11,877 nt of DNA from an uncultured Desulfohalobiaceae bacterium. Lineage in GTDB: Bacteria; Desulfobacterota; Desulfovibrionia; Desulfovibrionales; Desulfonatronovibrionaceae. Position numbers and translations under genes: made by a program. The number at the start of each line of letters is the position of its first letter. Position 1 is the stretch's first letter. The DNA lies in contig CAJXJU010000009.1 in the NCBI GenBank assembly GCA_913055195.1, positions 1 to 11,877 of the forward strand, in the 5' to 3' direction. Positions 1 to 8,227 of the stretch are shown here, one piece after another. The notes beneath the pieces are model-generated. The model did not search any database. It saw only the letters and a list, made by a program, of their open reading frames with translations, and was not told the origin of the DNA.

Positions 1-340
1 ATCCATCAGCCTTTCTACCATTATACCAACATTCAAGTAAATCAACATCTACAGGTGATAATGATTGATCCAGACCTTCCAGATATGGATATTTCGTTGT
101 AATAGTTTTGATATATACACGTGTATCACTATCAATATCATTAAACCAATTAGCAATAGTATAGTCTTTAGCCAATTCTATCGTATAAAATTCCTGGCCT
201 GTTCGTAAAACATGTTTAATGCCTGTACTTGTTGCTCTCCGAATTGTTTCTAGTAAAATATTCATCCATTCTCTGGCACTATCACGATTGTTTGCAGGAA
301 CCTGATAGGAAAGTTCATTTAAGACCATTTCAAGCACCAT
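1..340 (-). CDS. Unrecognised third protein of the DUF262/ATPase operon (partial, N-terminal 113 codons)
   Basis: An open frame begins with ATG at 340-338 and runs without a stop off the low-coordinate edge, so only 113 residues are visible. The start lies 14 nt after the ATPase stop (355-357). A GAGAGGG-like ribosome site stands about 8 nt before it. A second in-frame ATG at 328-326 gives a start reading MVLNELSYQVP, which looks like the conserved beginning, so either start is possible. The visible part is soluble, with no signal peptide or membrane segment. It has an amphipathic helical stretch around residues 20-37 and a basic stretch with RR at 34-35 and LRTGQEF at 45-51. I recall similar proteins of unknown function beside DUF262 and DUF3696 genes, but assign no activity. 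Its place as third gene of the trio suggests a partner or effector role (inference). Confidence 0.8.
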   Translation of the reverse strand, partial: MVLEMVLNELSYQVPANNRDSAREWMNILLETIRRATSTGIKHVLRTGQEFYTIELAKDYTIANWFNDIDSDTRVYIKTITTKYPYLEGLDQSLSPVDVDLLECWYNGRKADG

Positions 341-354
341 TAATGCATCCCTCT

Positions 355-1449
355 CTAACGCAATAATGCATCCAGAGTCTTTTCCCATTCATCAAAAAAA
401 CCATCAGGCCAATAGTCAATACGTCCTTTTTTATCTATCTCGAGAGAACGAACTACTACCCCATAGTCCCGGCGTTCAAAATAATTCAAAGAAACAGCAT
501 CAGGTGTTAGTTCACCGTCATGAACAGCCAGACGGATACCATTAAGCAAATGATCGCTATGGGTTTCCACAACAATTTGAACCCCGGCACTGGCTGCACG
601 AGCTACAAGATTTCCAATTTTTACCTGTCCTCGAGGATGAAGATGCGCTTCTGGATTTTCCAATAATATTAATGTACCTTCTTTTGATGCTAGAATAGCA
701 ACTAACACTGATAGGGCATAAGTAAGTCCAAAGCCTGTATTAGTGGAACGATATGAATTGCTAATCTGTTTAGCAGCTTTAAATGAATATTGTAAATTCA
801 CCAGGTCCATTTCAGAATATGTTGTTACGTCAATACGCACACCAGGGCTAACTTCGCTCAACCAGGCTTCTACCTGATCTCTTAAAGCAGAAGATATTGC
901 TTCAGGATGCTGCATCTTATTTAAAACAGAACGTGAGCCAAACAACTGTAAAAAGTGGGCAGCATATTCTCCCTTTGTTCCAAGTTGACTATGTTGACGC
1001 ACCAGATAGTCAGACATTTTAAAAAAGGTACGTGGGCCAATTCTCTCTGCCTGGAGATAATGAAATTGATCAGTGAAAAGACTTGCCTGATAAATTGTTT
1101 CTGTTACATCAGGAGATAATTGCTCTAAGACATCAGCTTCCCTATCGTATTTAAACTTCCATTTTGCCTCAAGTTCATTATCAAGTACAATTTCAAATCC
1201 AAGGCTATCTTCTTTTGCGTCTTCAAATAAAATGTCCTTTGCCGTTCCAAGACTCACTAATTCGCCATTTAAGGCAATCATTTTTCTTTGTAATAGACCT
1301 TGCAAATATGACTGTCGAAGCAAAAGCAATGACTGGAGAACTGTTGATTTACCCATACCATTTAAACCAGAGAGCAAGGTCAAAGGCTTAAGGTTAATAT
1401 CTTCATCTTCAAAACATTTAAAATTGATTAATCGAAGTCTGGTTAACAT
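355..1449 (-). CDS. AAA family ATPase with DUF3696-type C-terminus
   Basis: A 364-residue ABC/SMC-like ATPase of the AAA_15/AAA_21 kind. The N-terminus LTRLRLINFKCF is the usual opening strand of this family. Walker A is GLNGMGKST at 28-36. A signature-like segment NTGFGLTYAL lies at 237-246. Walker B with D-loop is LILLENPEAHLHP at 260-272, with E264 as the likely catalytic glutamate. The H-loop region is VETHSDHLLNGIR at 294-306. The C-terminal segment ending in YWPDGFFDEWEKTL (346-359) matches the conserved wP-GFF ending of DUF3696. No TOPRIM or nuclease domain is seen, unlike OLD or GajA proteins. The ATG overlaps the end of the DUF262 gene by 7 nt, and GAGGTG at 1455-1460 lies 5 nt before it, so translation is probably coupled. 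Related ATPases act in phage defence and DNA-damage sensing; such a role here is inference from the neighbours. Confidence 0.93.
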   Translation of the reverse strand: MLTRLRLINFKCFEDEDINLKPLTLLSGLNGMGKSTVLQSLLLLRQSYLQGLLQRKMIALNGELVSLGTAKDILFEDAKEDSLGFEIVLDNELEAKWKFKYDREADVLEQLSPDVTETIYQASLFTDQFHYLQAERIGPRTFFKMSDYLVRQHSQLGTKGEYAAHFLQLFGSRSVLNKMQHPEAISSALRDQVEAWLSEVSPGVRIDVTTYSEMDLVNLQYSFKAAKQISNSYRSTNTGFGLTYALSVLVAILASKEGTLILLENPEAHLHPRGQVKIGNLVARAASAGVQIVVETHSDHLLNGIRLAVHDGELTPDAVSLNYFERRDYGVVVRSLEIDKKGRIDYWPDGFFDEWEKTLDALLR

Positions 1450-2612
1450 TGTAACACCTCTCGAATAATACGTTCAATTTCTGAAAACCTGATTCTGACT
1501 TTTTTGACATCGCCAGTGCCCTGAGAAACAGCGCGCTCAAAATCTCTTTGATACATAAGTTTTGCAAATTTTTCCTTTAATTTTTCACTACGGACAATAA
1601 GCTTTTTCAATTCTTCATCTGTTAATTTATTCAGATTAACAGACCATGTTTCAAACAGAGCTTTATTTATTGGATAACGATGATAATTTTTGCCATAGTA
1701 TTTGCGAAAGGCATTACGACCAAAAATTTCCCGCGCTGCTTTCATGGTGCGATAAAATTGGCTTCTTAAATCATCAACTTCTTTGTCAGATATCTTATTT
1801 TTATCATTTATATAGGACATTATTTTATTTAAAAAACCATCAAAATCTGGTTTTTTGTATTCCGTATAAGGTACAAGAGTAAAAGCCAAAAAACGCAAAA
1901 CACACTCTCTATCCGCCATTCTTTCGTCCCTGATTCCATTATCAGTAGCTAATTTAAACTCTTCAGATTCAGCTAGCTCATTTAAAAGTTCTGTTGCCCT
2001 TCCCTGATTTAGTGCATGACGAATTTCCTGAGGTGATAAAGGTAACCCACCTGTATTGATCCTTTTAAAAATATTAAATTTTACATTATCTGGAGTCCCT
2101 TTTTCAATTTTATAAATAATTACCTGCGTTTCCAGAATCCTGCGCTGAAAACCGCGTGGCAATTCATCAAATTTTTTTCCATTTAACTCAACTAAAAATT
2201 CCATGCCTTCCAGGGCTAACTCTTTATCAATAACAAAACGTTTAATTGTAGTTAATCTCTGTAAACCATCAACTACAAGCCAATTTTCATCATCTGTTGC
2301 ATCAAAATAAAAAGCAGGCAAAGGAATACGGATAAGCAAGGATTCAATTAATTGACTTTGTGCAATATTTTTCCAGATACCGGCCTTACGTTGAAAGGCT
2401 GGCTGCAAATCCAGTTCTCCCTCTCTCATACGGTCACATAACAAACTTATAGTAAATGATTGTTGGGAAACACGAATTTTTGTTGGATCAAAAGGCTCTT
2501 TAATCTCTTCATCACTGGTAATTTCTTCAGATTCAATCCCGGTATCGCCTTCAGCATATATTATTTTTTTAACTTCATTGGTATTGTCTTTAACAAAAAT
2601 ATTTTTAGACAT
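1443..2612 (-). CDS. DUF262 (GmrS-N-like, ParB-fold) domain protein
   Basis: A 389-residue protein with a DUF262 domain over roughly residues 50-260. Family hallmarks are LQPAFQRKAGIW (69-80), the ParB/sulfiredoxin-like nucleotide-binding motif VVDGLQRLTT (113-122), and FKRINTGGLPLSPQEIRHAL (182-201). The first 45 residues are acidic and probably disordered. The C-terminal third is helical and charged. It shows no DUF1524 HNH nuclease motif, so this is not a full GmrSD-type restriction enzyme; it may act as an NTPase, switch or DNA-binding partner. DUF262 proteins are common in modification-dependent restriction, SspE-type and other defence systems (family knowledge). The start ATG shares one base with the MFS stop (TAATG), with GGAG at 2620-2623 placed 7 nt upstream. 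The end overlaps the ATPase start by 7 nt. The two proteins probably form one complex (inference). Confidence 0.93.
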   Translation of the reverse strand: MSKNIFVKDNTNEVKKIIYAEGDTGIESEEITSDEEIKEPFDPTKIRVSQQSFTISLLCDRMREGELDLQPAFQRKAGIWKNIAQSQLIESLLIRIPLPAFYFDATDDENWLVVDGLQRLTTIKRFVIDKELALEGMEFLVELNGKKFDELPRGFQRRILETQVIIYKIEKGTPDNVKFNIFKRINTGGLPLSPQEIRHALNQGRATELLNELAESEEFKLATDNGIRDERMADRECVLRFLAFTLVPYTEYKKPDFDGFLNKIMSYINDKNKISDKEVDDLRSQFYRTMKAAREIFGRNAFRKYYGKNYHRYPINKALFETWSVNLNKLTDEELKKLIVRSEKLKEKFAKLMYQRDFERAVSQGTGDVKKVRIRFSEIERIIREVLQC

Positions 2613-3766
2613 TAATTTTCTCCTTCCCCTTTTTTATCAGACACCGTTTTTATCATCTGAACCAGAATTAAAGAAATTATACTCATGCCCGCGCCCATAA
2701 GAAAAGGAATACGATAATCAGTCATCCACAAGATCCCGCCTATAACAGGCACAACAACAGCAACAATATGATTAATGGTAAATCCTACTGCCATGCTTGG
2801 GGCGATGTCTTTGGGATCAGCTATTTTTTGAAAATAAGACCTGATGGCAATGGCAAAATTAAAAAAGATAAAATCCAGAACATACATCACACCAGCTATC
2901 CATTTGCTATCCGTGTAAGCATAGGTTAAAAAGACAAAAATCAGGCTAAAATATTCCACAGATAAAACTGCTCGTTCACCAAAGCGGTTGATTGCCCTGC
3001 CAATTAATGGACTGACAAAATAATTCACCAGATTATTAATAACAAAAAGGACTGAAATTTCAGCCACTGAAAACTCAAAACGTTTAACAAGCAAAAAAAC
3101 AGCAAAAGCAACAAAAATCTGCCGCCTTGCGCCAGCCATAAAGGTCAGGGCATAAAAAAGCCAGTATCTGGCTTTTAAAATCATCTTTTTGTGTTGTACT
3201 GGCAAATCCTTATCGCTTGGGTCCTGAAAAATAGCCCAGAGTCCTCCCAGAACTGCCAGTCCTCCCAGACAGATAAACATCTGTGTGTAAGTTAAAAATT
3301 TTGCCAGGAAAAAAATAGTTACACCAACAGCAATATTGGTTGCAGAACCCAGCGCACGCAATCTCGCCATAACAATAGGAGCTTCAAAATGCTCAAAATA
3401 CTGCAAAGTCAGAGACTGGTTCAAAGTTTCATAATAATGAAACCCGAAAGACATGAGCAAAGTGGTAAAGATAAGTCCTGCAAAAGAAGGTAAAAGGCCG
3501 GTCAAACCAACACCCAACCCCAACAAAATAACAGAAAGGGCAGCCAGCCTGTGCTCGCTGATAAAAAAAAGCAAATAAATAACTAAAAGAGCTAAAAACC
3601 CCGGAACTTCACGGACACTTTGTAAGATACCCATTTGCTGACCATTTATTCCTGCTATTTCCACACTGAAATTATTAAACAGGGTTCTCCAACCCTGAAA
3701 TCCAGCAGCAGTAGTAATCGTGAGTACGAGTAAAAACAGGTACATTTTACGTTGACTGGTAGTCAC
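2612..3766 (-). CDS. MFS family transporter
   Basis: A 384-residue major facilitator protein with about twelve hydrophobic segments split by a cytoplasmic loop around DPSDKDLPVQHKK. The second half contains GARRQIFVAFAVFLLVKRF and a loop IGRAINRFGERAVLS that resembles the MFS signature loop. The substrate cannot be read from sequence. I place the start at the GTG at 3766-3764, giving an N-terminus MTTSQRKMYLFLL. GAGGA at 3774-3778 lies 7 nt upstream, and the open frame further upstream (to 3895) overlaps 94 nt of the previous gene and has no hydrophobic character. An ATG seven codons in (3745-3743) is the other option. The gene follows the DMT transporter by 35 nt. Its C-terminus KKGEGEN is encoded by the purine-rich stretch that serves as ribosome site for the DUF262 gene. 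Confidence 0.88.
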   Translation of the reverse strand: MTTSQRKMYLFLLVLTITTAAGFQGWRTLFNNFSVEIAGINGQQMGILQSVREVPGFLALLVIYLLFFISEHRLAALSVILLGLGVGLTGLLPSFAGLIFTTLLMSFGFHYYETLNQSLTLQYFEHFEAPIVMARLRALGSATNIAVGVTIFFLAKFLTYTQMFICLGGLAVLGGLWAIFQDPSDKDLPVQHKKMILKARYWLFYALTFMAGARRQIFVAFAVFLLVKRFEFSVAEISVLFVINNLVNYFVSPLIGRAINRFGERAVLSVEYFSLIFVFLTYAYTDSKWIAGVMYVLDFIFFNFAIAIRSYFQKIADPKDIAPSMAVGFTINHIVAVVVPVIGGILWMTDYRIPFLMGAGMSIISLILVQMIKTVSDKKGEGEN

Positions 3767-3773
3767 TTTGATT

Positions 3774-3778
3774 TCCTC
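3774..3778 (-). promoter_or_regulatory. Ribosome binding site deciding the MFS GTG start
   Basis: GAGGA on the minus strand lies 7 nt before the GTG at 3766-3764. The longer open frame beginning at 3895 would overlap the preceding transporter gene and has no comparable site, so this site fixes the start. Confidence 0.7.
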
Positions 3779-3801
3779 ATATAACAGTAAACGATGATCT
3801 T

Positions 3802-4245
3802 CTAAAATCTTTGTACGAGAAATACCCCAATGACGAGAAAAATAACCCCTACTATTCGCCAAAAACTTATGGGATGCAAAGGGTAGCCCAACCACCCAAA
3901 ATGATCTAAAACCAGGGAAGCAACCATCTGACCCAGAACCAGCAAAGCCAGCATGGTTACTGCTCCAATTTTAGGAGCCAATATTATAGTACTGGTGACA
4001 AAAAAAGCTCCTAACACCCCACCGATCCATATCCACCAGGGAGCTGAAGCAATGGTTGACCATGATGGCCAGGGAACGCGTGCCAGAAGGCAATAAATAA
4101 GCAAAACAATGGTGCCAAAAGCAAAAGAAATGGCTGAAGCAAGAAGAGGATTTTTAACCAGCGAGCTGAGTTGAGCATTAATGCCTGGTTGAACAGGCAT
4201 TAATATACCGGCAAATAAGGCTAAAAGTATGTAAAGATACTCCAT
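3802..4245 (-). CDS. DMT-family small transporter, YdcZ/DUF606 type
   Basis: A 147-residue integral membrane protein of the DUF606 (YdcZ) branch of the drug/metabolite transporter superfamily. Five hydrophobic segments are visible at about 3-18, 35-55, 71-90, 94-115 and 128-145. The PVQPGINAQL motif after the first segment and the GAFFVTSTIILAPKIGA stretch (79-95) are typical. Length and helix number fit a half-size transporter that works as a dimer. The substrate is unknown. The ATG is supported by AAGGAG at 4251-4256, 5 nt upstream. It follows a 147 bp non-coding gap and so probably opens a new transcription unit with the MFS gene and the defence-like trio. No other DUF606 gene is visible, so it may act as a homo-oligomer. 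Confidence 0.88.
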   Translation of the reverse strand: MEYLYILLALFAGILMPVQPGINAQLSSLVKNPLLASAISFAFGTIVLLIYCLLARVPWPSWSTIASAPWWIWIGGVLGAFFVTSTIILAPKIGAVTMLALLVLGQMVASLVLDHFGWLGYPLHPISFWRIVGVIFLVIGVFLVQRF

Positions 4246-4392
4246 AGATTCTCCTTGTTTTTAATTAAACCCGAATCCGTGAAGCTTTGTGATAATCAAA
4301 ACCGCTGAACAGGGACTGTCCCGGGTGCATCCGCCAAGTAGCGGGATGATTGTTAGCAACCTGGAAAAACCTGTTTTTCAACCAATCAATCA
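4246..4392. other. Non-coding gap with palindrome and hairpin
   Basis: This 147 bp gap separates the SbcD-like gene from the DMT gene. It holds the DMT ribosome site, a perfect palindrome around one base (4312-4322), a bulged hairpin (4328-4348), and a weak AT stem GAAAAA/TTTTTC with a 4 nt loop (4364-4379) just after the SbcD-like stop. The AT stem could be a weak terminator but lacks a GC-rich stem. I could not find a convincing promoter, although one would be expected here. Confidence 0.5.
4312..4348. repeat. REP-like palindrome plus hairpin
   Basis: GGGAC-T-GTCCC (4312-4322) is an 11 bp palindrome with a single central base. Six bases later CATCCGC (4328-4334) can pair with GC-G-GGATG (4341-4348) through one bulged G around a CAAGTA loop. 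Two adjacent GC-rich dyads in an otherwise AT-rich gap resemble a repetitive extragenic palindrome or a small structured RNA element. Only one copy is in this window, so repeat status is inference. Confidence 0.35.
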
Positions 4393-5721
<1,329 letters not shown>

Positions 5722-5778
5722 ACCGCCCTTAACCCTTTACATTTTGCCTTTTGCCCCTTAGCCTTTCGCCTTTCGCCC
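5722..5778 (-). repeat. Degenerate purine-rich repeat across the GT end and intergenic gap
   Basis: On the coding strand this stretch is almost pure purine, built from variants of GGCGAAA, GGCAAAA and AAAGGG. It encodes the last residues of the glycosyltransferase (RKAKG) and fills the 36 nt before the SbcD-like gene, including its ribosome site. It looks like slippage-derived sequence; the boundaries are approximate. Confidence 0.6.
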
Positions 5779-6819
5779 ATATATTCTTAAATAACATTCT
5801 CCCATAGCCTGAACACTATATTTTTTTACTTCCTGACAACCGTTTCTTGTAATCTTTTCCACCAGTTCTTGATTATTAATCAGCTTTTCAATGCACAGAC
5901 TAAGACTTTGCGAATCACTTTTTGGAAAAACAAGCCCGTTAATACCATCTGTAACAAGCTCCAGATTGGAAGCAAGGCCTGAAACTATTACAGGCACAGC
6001 AGTGGCCCAGGCTTCTTTTATAACAGCACTACTGCCTTCACCTGAGACAGAAGGGACAACAACAATATCCAGATCAGGAAGTATTTCTCTACTATCTTTA
6101 TAACCCAAAAATTTTACCTTCTCACTTAAACCAATCTCTTTTACCATACACTCTAACTTACTTTTTAGATAACCATCACCAACAATCAAGGCAGTAAAAT
6201 TGCTAAATTTAGCATCTAATATTTTTAAAGCCTCAAAAAATATTGTATGTCCCTTTTGCTCAGTTAAAGCACCAATAAGGCCAATATTAATTTTATCTCC
6301 TGTCCTCTTTTTTTTGACTGCATACAAAGAGATATCAATAGCACTGTGAATTACTTTCAGTTTATCGTGAGAAATGCCATACCCTTCCATAAGGTTAGCA
6401 ATTTCTTTGCTTACGCAAACTATTACTTCGGCCAACTCATATTTTTTTACACTCCAGAAATTTCGTAAAGGATAGGATACCCGCCTGGTATGTATTAATT
6501 GCACAAATGGAGCAAAAAAATGATAAACAAATGCTCCAAGTCCTGCTGATCTGGCATCATGTGTATGAATTATGTGGATATGTTTTTTCTTCAGAAAAGA
6601 CAGAAGGTTAATCCAATTTCGCGGGTCAAACTCCTGTCTTGAAGGAAGGGTTAAAGTTTCTATGCCCTTTTCCTGTGCCTTGAGCCTCAAAGGTGAGTTT
6701 AAAGGACAGGCCAGATAGGGAGAAATTTGTTCGGTGGCCTTTTGAAAACAGGCCAGATATAGAACCTGGCGCTGTCCTCCACGAAATTCAAGGCCCAGGT
6801 CAAGGTGCAAAACATTCAC
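5758..6819 (-). CDS. GT4-family glycosyltransferase
   Basis: A 353-residue GT-B fold glycosyltransferase of family GT4, likely transferring a nucleotide-activated sugar in lipopolysaccharide or exopolysaccharide assembly on the cytoplasmic face. The N-terminal acceptor domain begins MNVLHLDLGLEFRGGQRQ, with the usual glycine-rich loop at 13-17 and HTHDARS at 85-91. The C-terminal donor domain has IGALTEQKGH (182-191), LIVGDGYLKSKLE (211-223), VKFLGY (235-240) and the EX7E pair E261/E269 within SGEGSSAVIKEA. No signal peptide or clear membrane helix is present. The start is GTG at 6819-6817, directly after the aminotransferase stop, with GGAG about 11 nt upstream, so translation may depend on coupling. 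The C-terminal RKAKG tail comes from a purine-rich repeat and may vary. The precise sugar cannot be told. Confidence 0.9.
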   Translation of the reverse strand: MNVLHLDLGLEFRGGQRQVLYLACFQKATEQISPYLACPLNSPLRLKAQEKGIETLTLPSRQEFDPRNWINLLSFLKKKHIHIIHTHDARSAGLGAFVYHFFAPFVQLIHTRRVSYPLRNFWSVKKYELAEVIVCVSKEIANLMEGYGISHDKLKVIHSAIDISLYAVKKKRTGDKINIGLIGALTEQKGHTIFFEALKILDAKFSNFTALIVGDGYLKSKLECMVKEIGLSEKVKFLGYKDSREILPDLDIVVVPSVSGEGSSAVIKEAWATAVPVIVSGLASNLELVTDGINGLVFPKSDSQSLSLCIEKLINNQELVEKITRNGCQEVKKYSVQAMGECYLRIYGRKAKG

Positions 6820-7770
6820 CTAAAATTCTACTCCGCTTTTGCTATTTTCCAGTTGATCCTTTTGCAACAACTCCTTTAATTTTTTACTTACTGGACCTGG
6901 CCGCACATCATGAATAGGTTTATCATTATATCTGACCACGCTCACAGCATCAATCGTCGTGCCCAGCAAAATCACTTCCCGCGCCTGATAAATTTCATCC
7001 TCTTTAATACCTCTAAAAACAATCTCCACTTCATTTTTAATCAAATCCAGACCACGCATCAAAGTTGTGCCCAACAGGGCATTGTTCATCTCAGGGACAA
7101 TAAGAGTACCATTTTGATCCACAATAACAACGTTTTCAGTAGAGCCTTCCGCCAGAAAACCATGCTCGTCAAAACAAAAAGGAAAATCATACCCCTTTTC
7201 AATGGCTTCCATTTTCATGAGCACATTGGGCAGATAATTAACGCTTTTAATCCTGGCCATATACCCCTGTTTGGCCGGAGTCTTTGCCTTAAAAGCAGTA
7301 ACTCCTTTTTCCCAGAAATACGGTGGCTTTGCATGTAGTTTCCTCACCACAATATATAAACCAGGATAAGGGCACTCTCTAAAATCTGTAGTAAAGCCTC
7401 CTGGACCACGACCAATAAAAATTGATATAATGCCGTTATCTGTTTCTGCTGCCCTTGCTACTTCAATCACCAATTCTTTGATTTTCTTCCAGGAACATGG
7501 AGGATACAGCTTTATTGCTTTACAGGACTTACTCATTCTTTCCAGATGCTCATCTAAGAGATAAATTTTCCGGCTCACAAATTTTAATGTTTCAAAAACA
7601 CCGTCTCCTCTATGCACCAGATGATCATCTAAAGGTATTAAAAGCAACCTTGGCTCTTTACAAATTACCCCTAATCTATGATCATAAAAAGCCAGATAAT
7701 TTTCCTCCCCTGGCCGATGTAAACTTAATAATTTCTCAACATATTCACTGGCATCAACAATCTTAATCAT
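6820..7770 (-). CDS. Class IV PLP aminotransferase (branched-chain aminotransferase / ADC lyase-like)
   Basis: A 316-residue fold-type IV PLP enzyme, related to IlvE, D-amino acid aminotransferase and 4-amino-4-deoxychorismate lyase (PabC). Conserved points are LVHRGDGVFETLKF (51-64), RIKSVNYLPNVL (173-184) with K175 as the probable Schiff-base lysine, GFLAEGSTENVV (204-215) with the PLP-contacting glutamate region, and ALLGTTLMRGL (231-241). The first 40 residues form an extra N-terminal strand region. Whether it makes branched-chain amino acids, D-amino acids or p-aminobenzoate cannot be decided by eye. A position near metF and asd fits either amino acid or folate metabolism. The start ATG at 7770 lies 5 nt after a GGGG stretch and overlaps the HEPN gene end by 8 nt. 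Its stop directly abuts the glycosyltransferase GTG. Confidence 0.87.
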   Translation of the reverse strand: MIKIVDASEYVEKLLSLHRPGEENYLAFYDHRLGVICKEPRLLLIPLDDHLVHRGDGVFETLKFVSRKIYLLDEHLERMSKSCKAIKLYPPCSWKKIKELVIEVARAAETDNGIISIFIGRGPGGFTTDFRECPYPGLYIVVRKLHAKPPYFWEKGVTAFKAKTPAKQGYMARIKSVNYLPNVLMKMEAIEKGYDFPFCFDEHGFLAEGSTENVVIVDQNGTLIVPEMNNALLGTTLMRGLDLIKNEVEIVFRGIKEDEIYQAREVILLGTTIDAVSVVRYNDKPIHDVRPGPVSKKLKELLQKDQLENSKSGVEF

Positions 7771-8227
7771 TTTTTCCCCGCCTCAAAGACAACTTTTGTA
7801 CATATTGTTTGATCTTTGTAAAAATCATTTCCATTTCCTCAAAAGCACATAACGCCAATTTAATGCCCTTAATTATATCCTGAAGATTATCAGGATATTC
7901 ATGGGTCAAGAGATTTCTTAACTTTCTATGTTCCATCCATCTATCAGCACTATCAAGAAGCTCTAACTTTTCCAGTTTATCCAGCACATCCAGCAAGGAC
8001 ATATTATCCTGATATTCTCCAATTTCATTCAATAATCTTTTAAAGAGCTTGTTGCCCATTAAATCCTGAAGTTTAATAAAACGATATATAAAAGCATCAA
8101 TAACTCGCACTTTATTGTCATCGGCAAAGTCATTAGACGAAATATCCTGCCATTTTTGTATTTCACAAACATTGCTCTTAGCACGTTTAAAATGTAACTC
8201 TACAACTTCCAACGCTTCCTTTAACAC
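7763..8227 (-). CDS. HEPN-domain protein, HepT-like toxin
   Basis: A 154-residue all-helical protein carrying the RX4HXY motif of HEPN ribonucleases as RNLLTHEY (R104, H109, Y111). In characterised HepT/MntA pairs the HEPN protein is an RNase toxin, and the partner nucleotidyltransferase neutralises it by adding AMP to the tyrosine of this motif; all three key residues are present here. No membrane segment or signal peptide is seen. The preceding gene encodes the nucleotidyltransferase, overlapping by 7 nt. The start is GTG at 8227-8225, supported by AAGGA at 8236-8240, 8 nt upstream. The 3' end overlaps the aminotransferase by 8 nt. The protein could instead be a non-toxic substrate-binding partner of the nucleotidyltransferase; the intact motif favours an active RNase. 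Confidence 0.87.
   Translation of the reverse strand: MLKEALEVVELHFKRAKSNVCEIQKWQDISSNDFADDNKVRVIDAFIYRFIKLQDLMGNKLFKRLLNEIGEYQDNMSLLDVLDKLEKLELLDSADRWMEHRKLRNLLTHEYPDNLQDIIKGIKLALCAFEEMEMIFTKIKQYVQKLSLRRGKND

Noticed and set aside
3767-3895. Longer MFS start at ATG 3895 giving 43 extra N-terminal residues
   Set aside because: It overlaps 94 nt of the preceding transporter gene, adds a polar stretch untypical of MFS N-termini, and has no ribosome site, whereas GTG 3766 has one at good spacing.
4364-4379. GAAAAA-CCTG-TTTTTC stem as intrinsic terminator of the SbcD-like gene
   Set aside because: The 6 bp stem is nearly all A-T and is not followed by a T run, so it is listed only as part of the gap.
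6910-7338. Plus-strand 142-codon open frame
   Set aside because: It lies wholly antisense to the class IV aminotransferase, whose conserved motifs establish the true reading frame.
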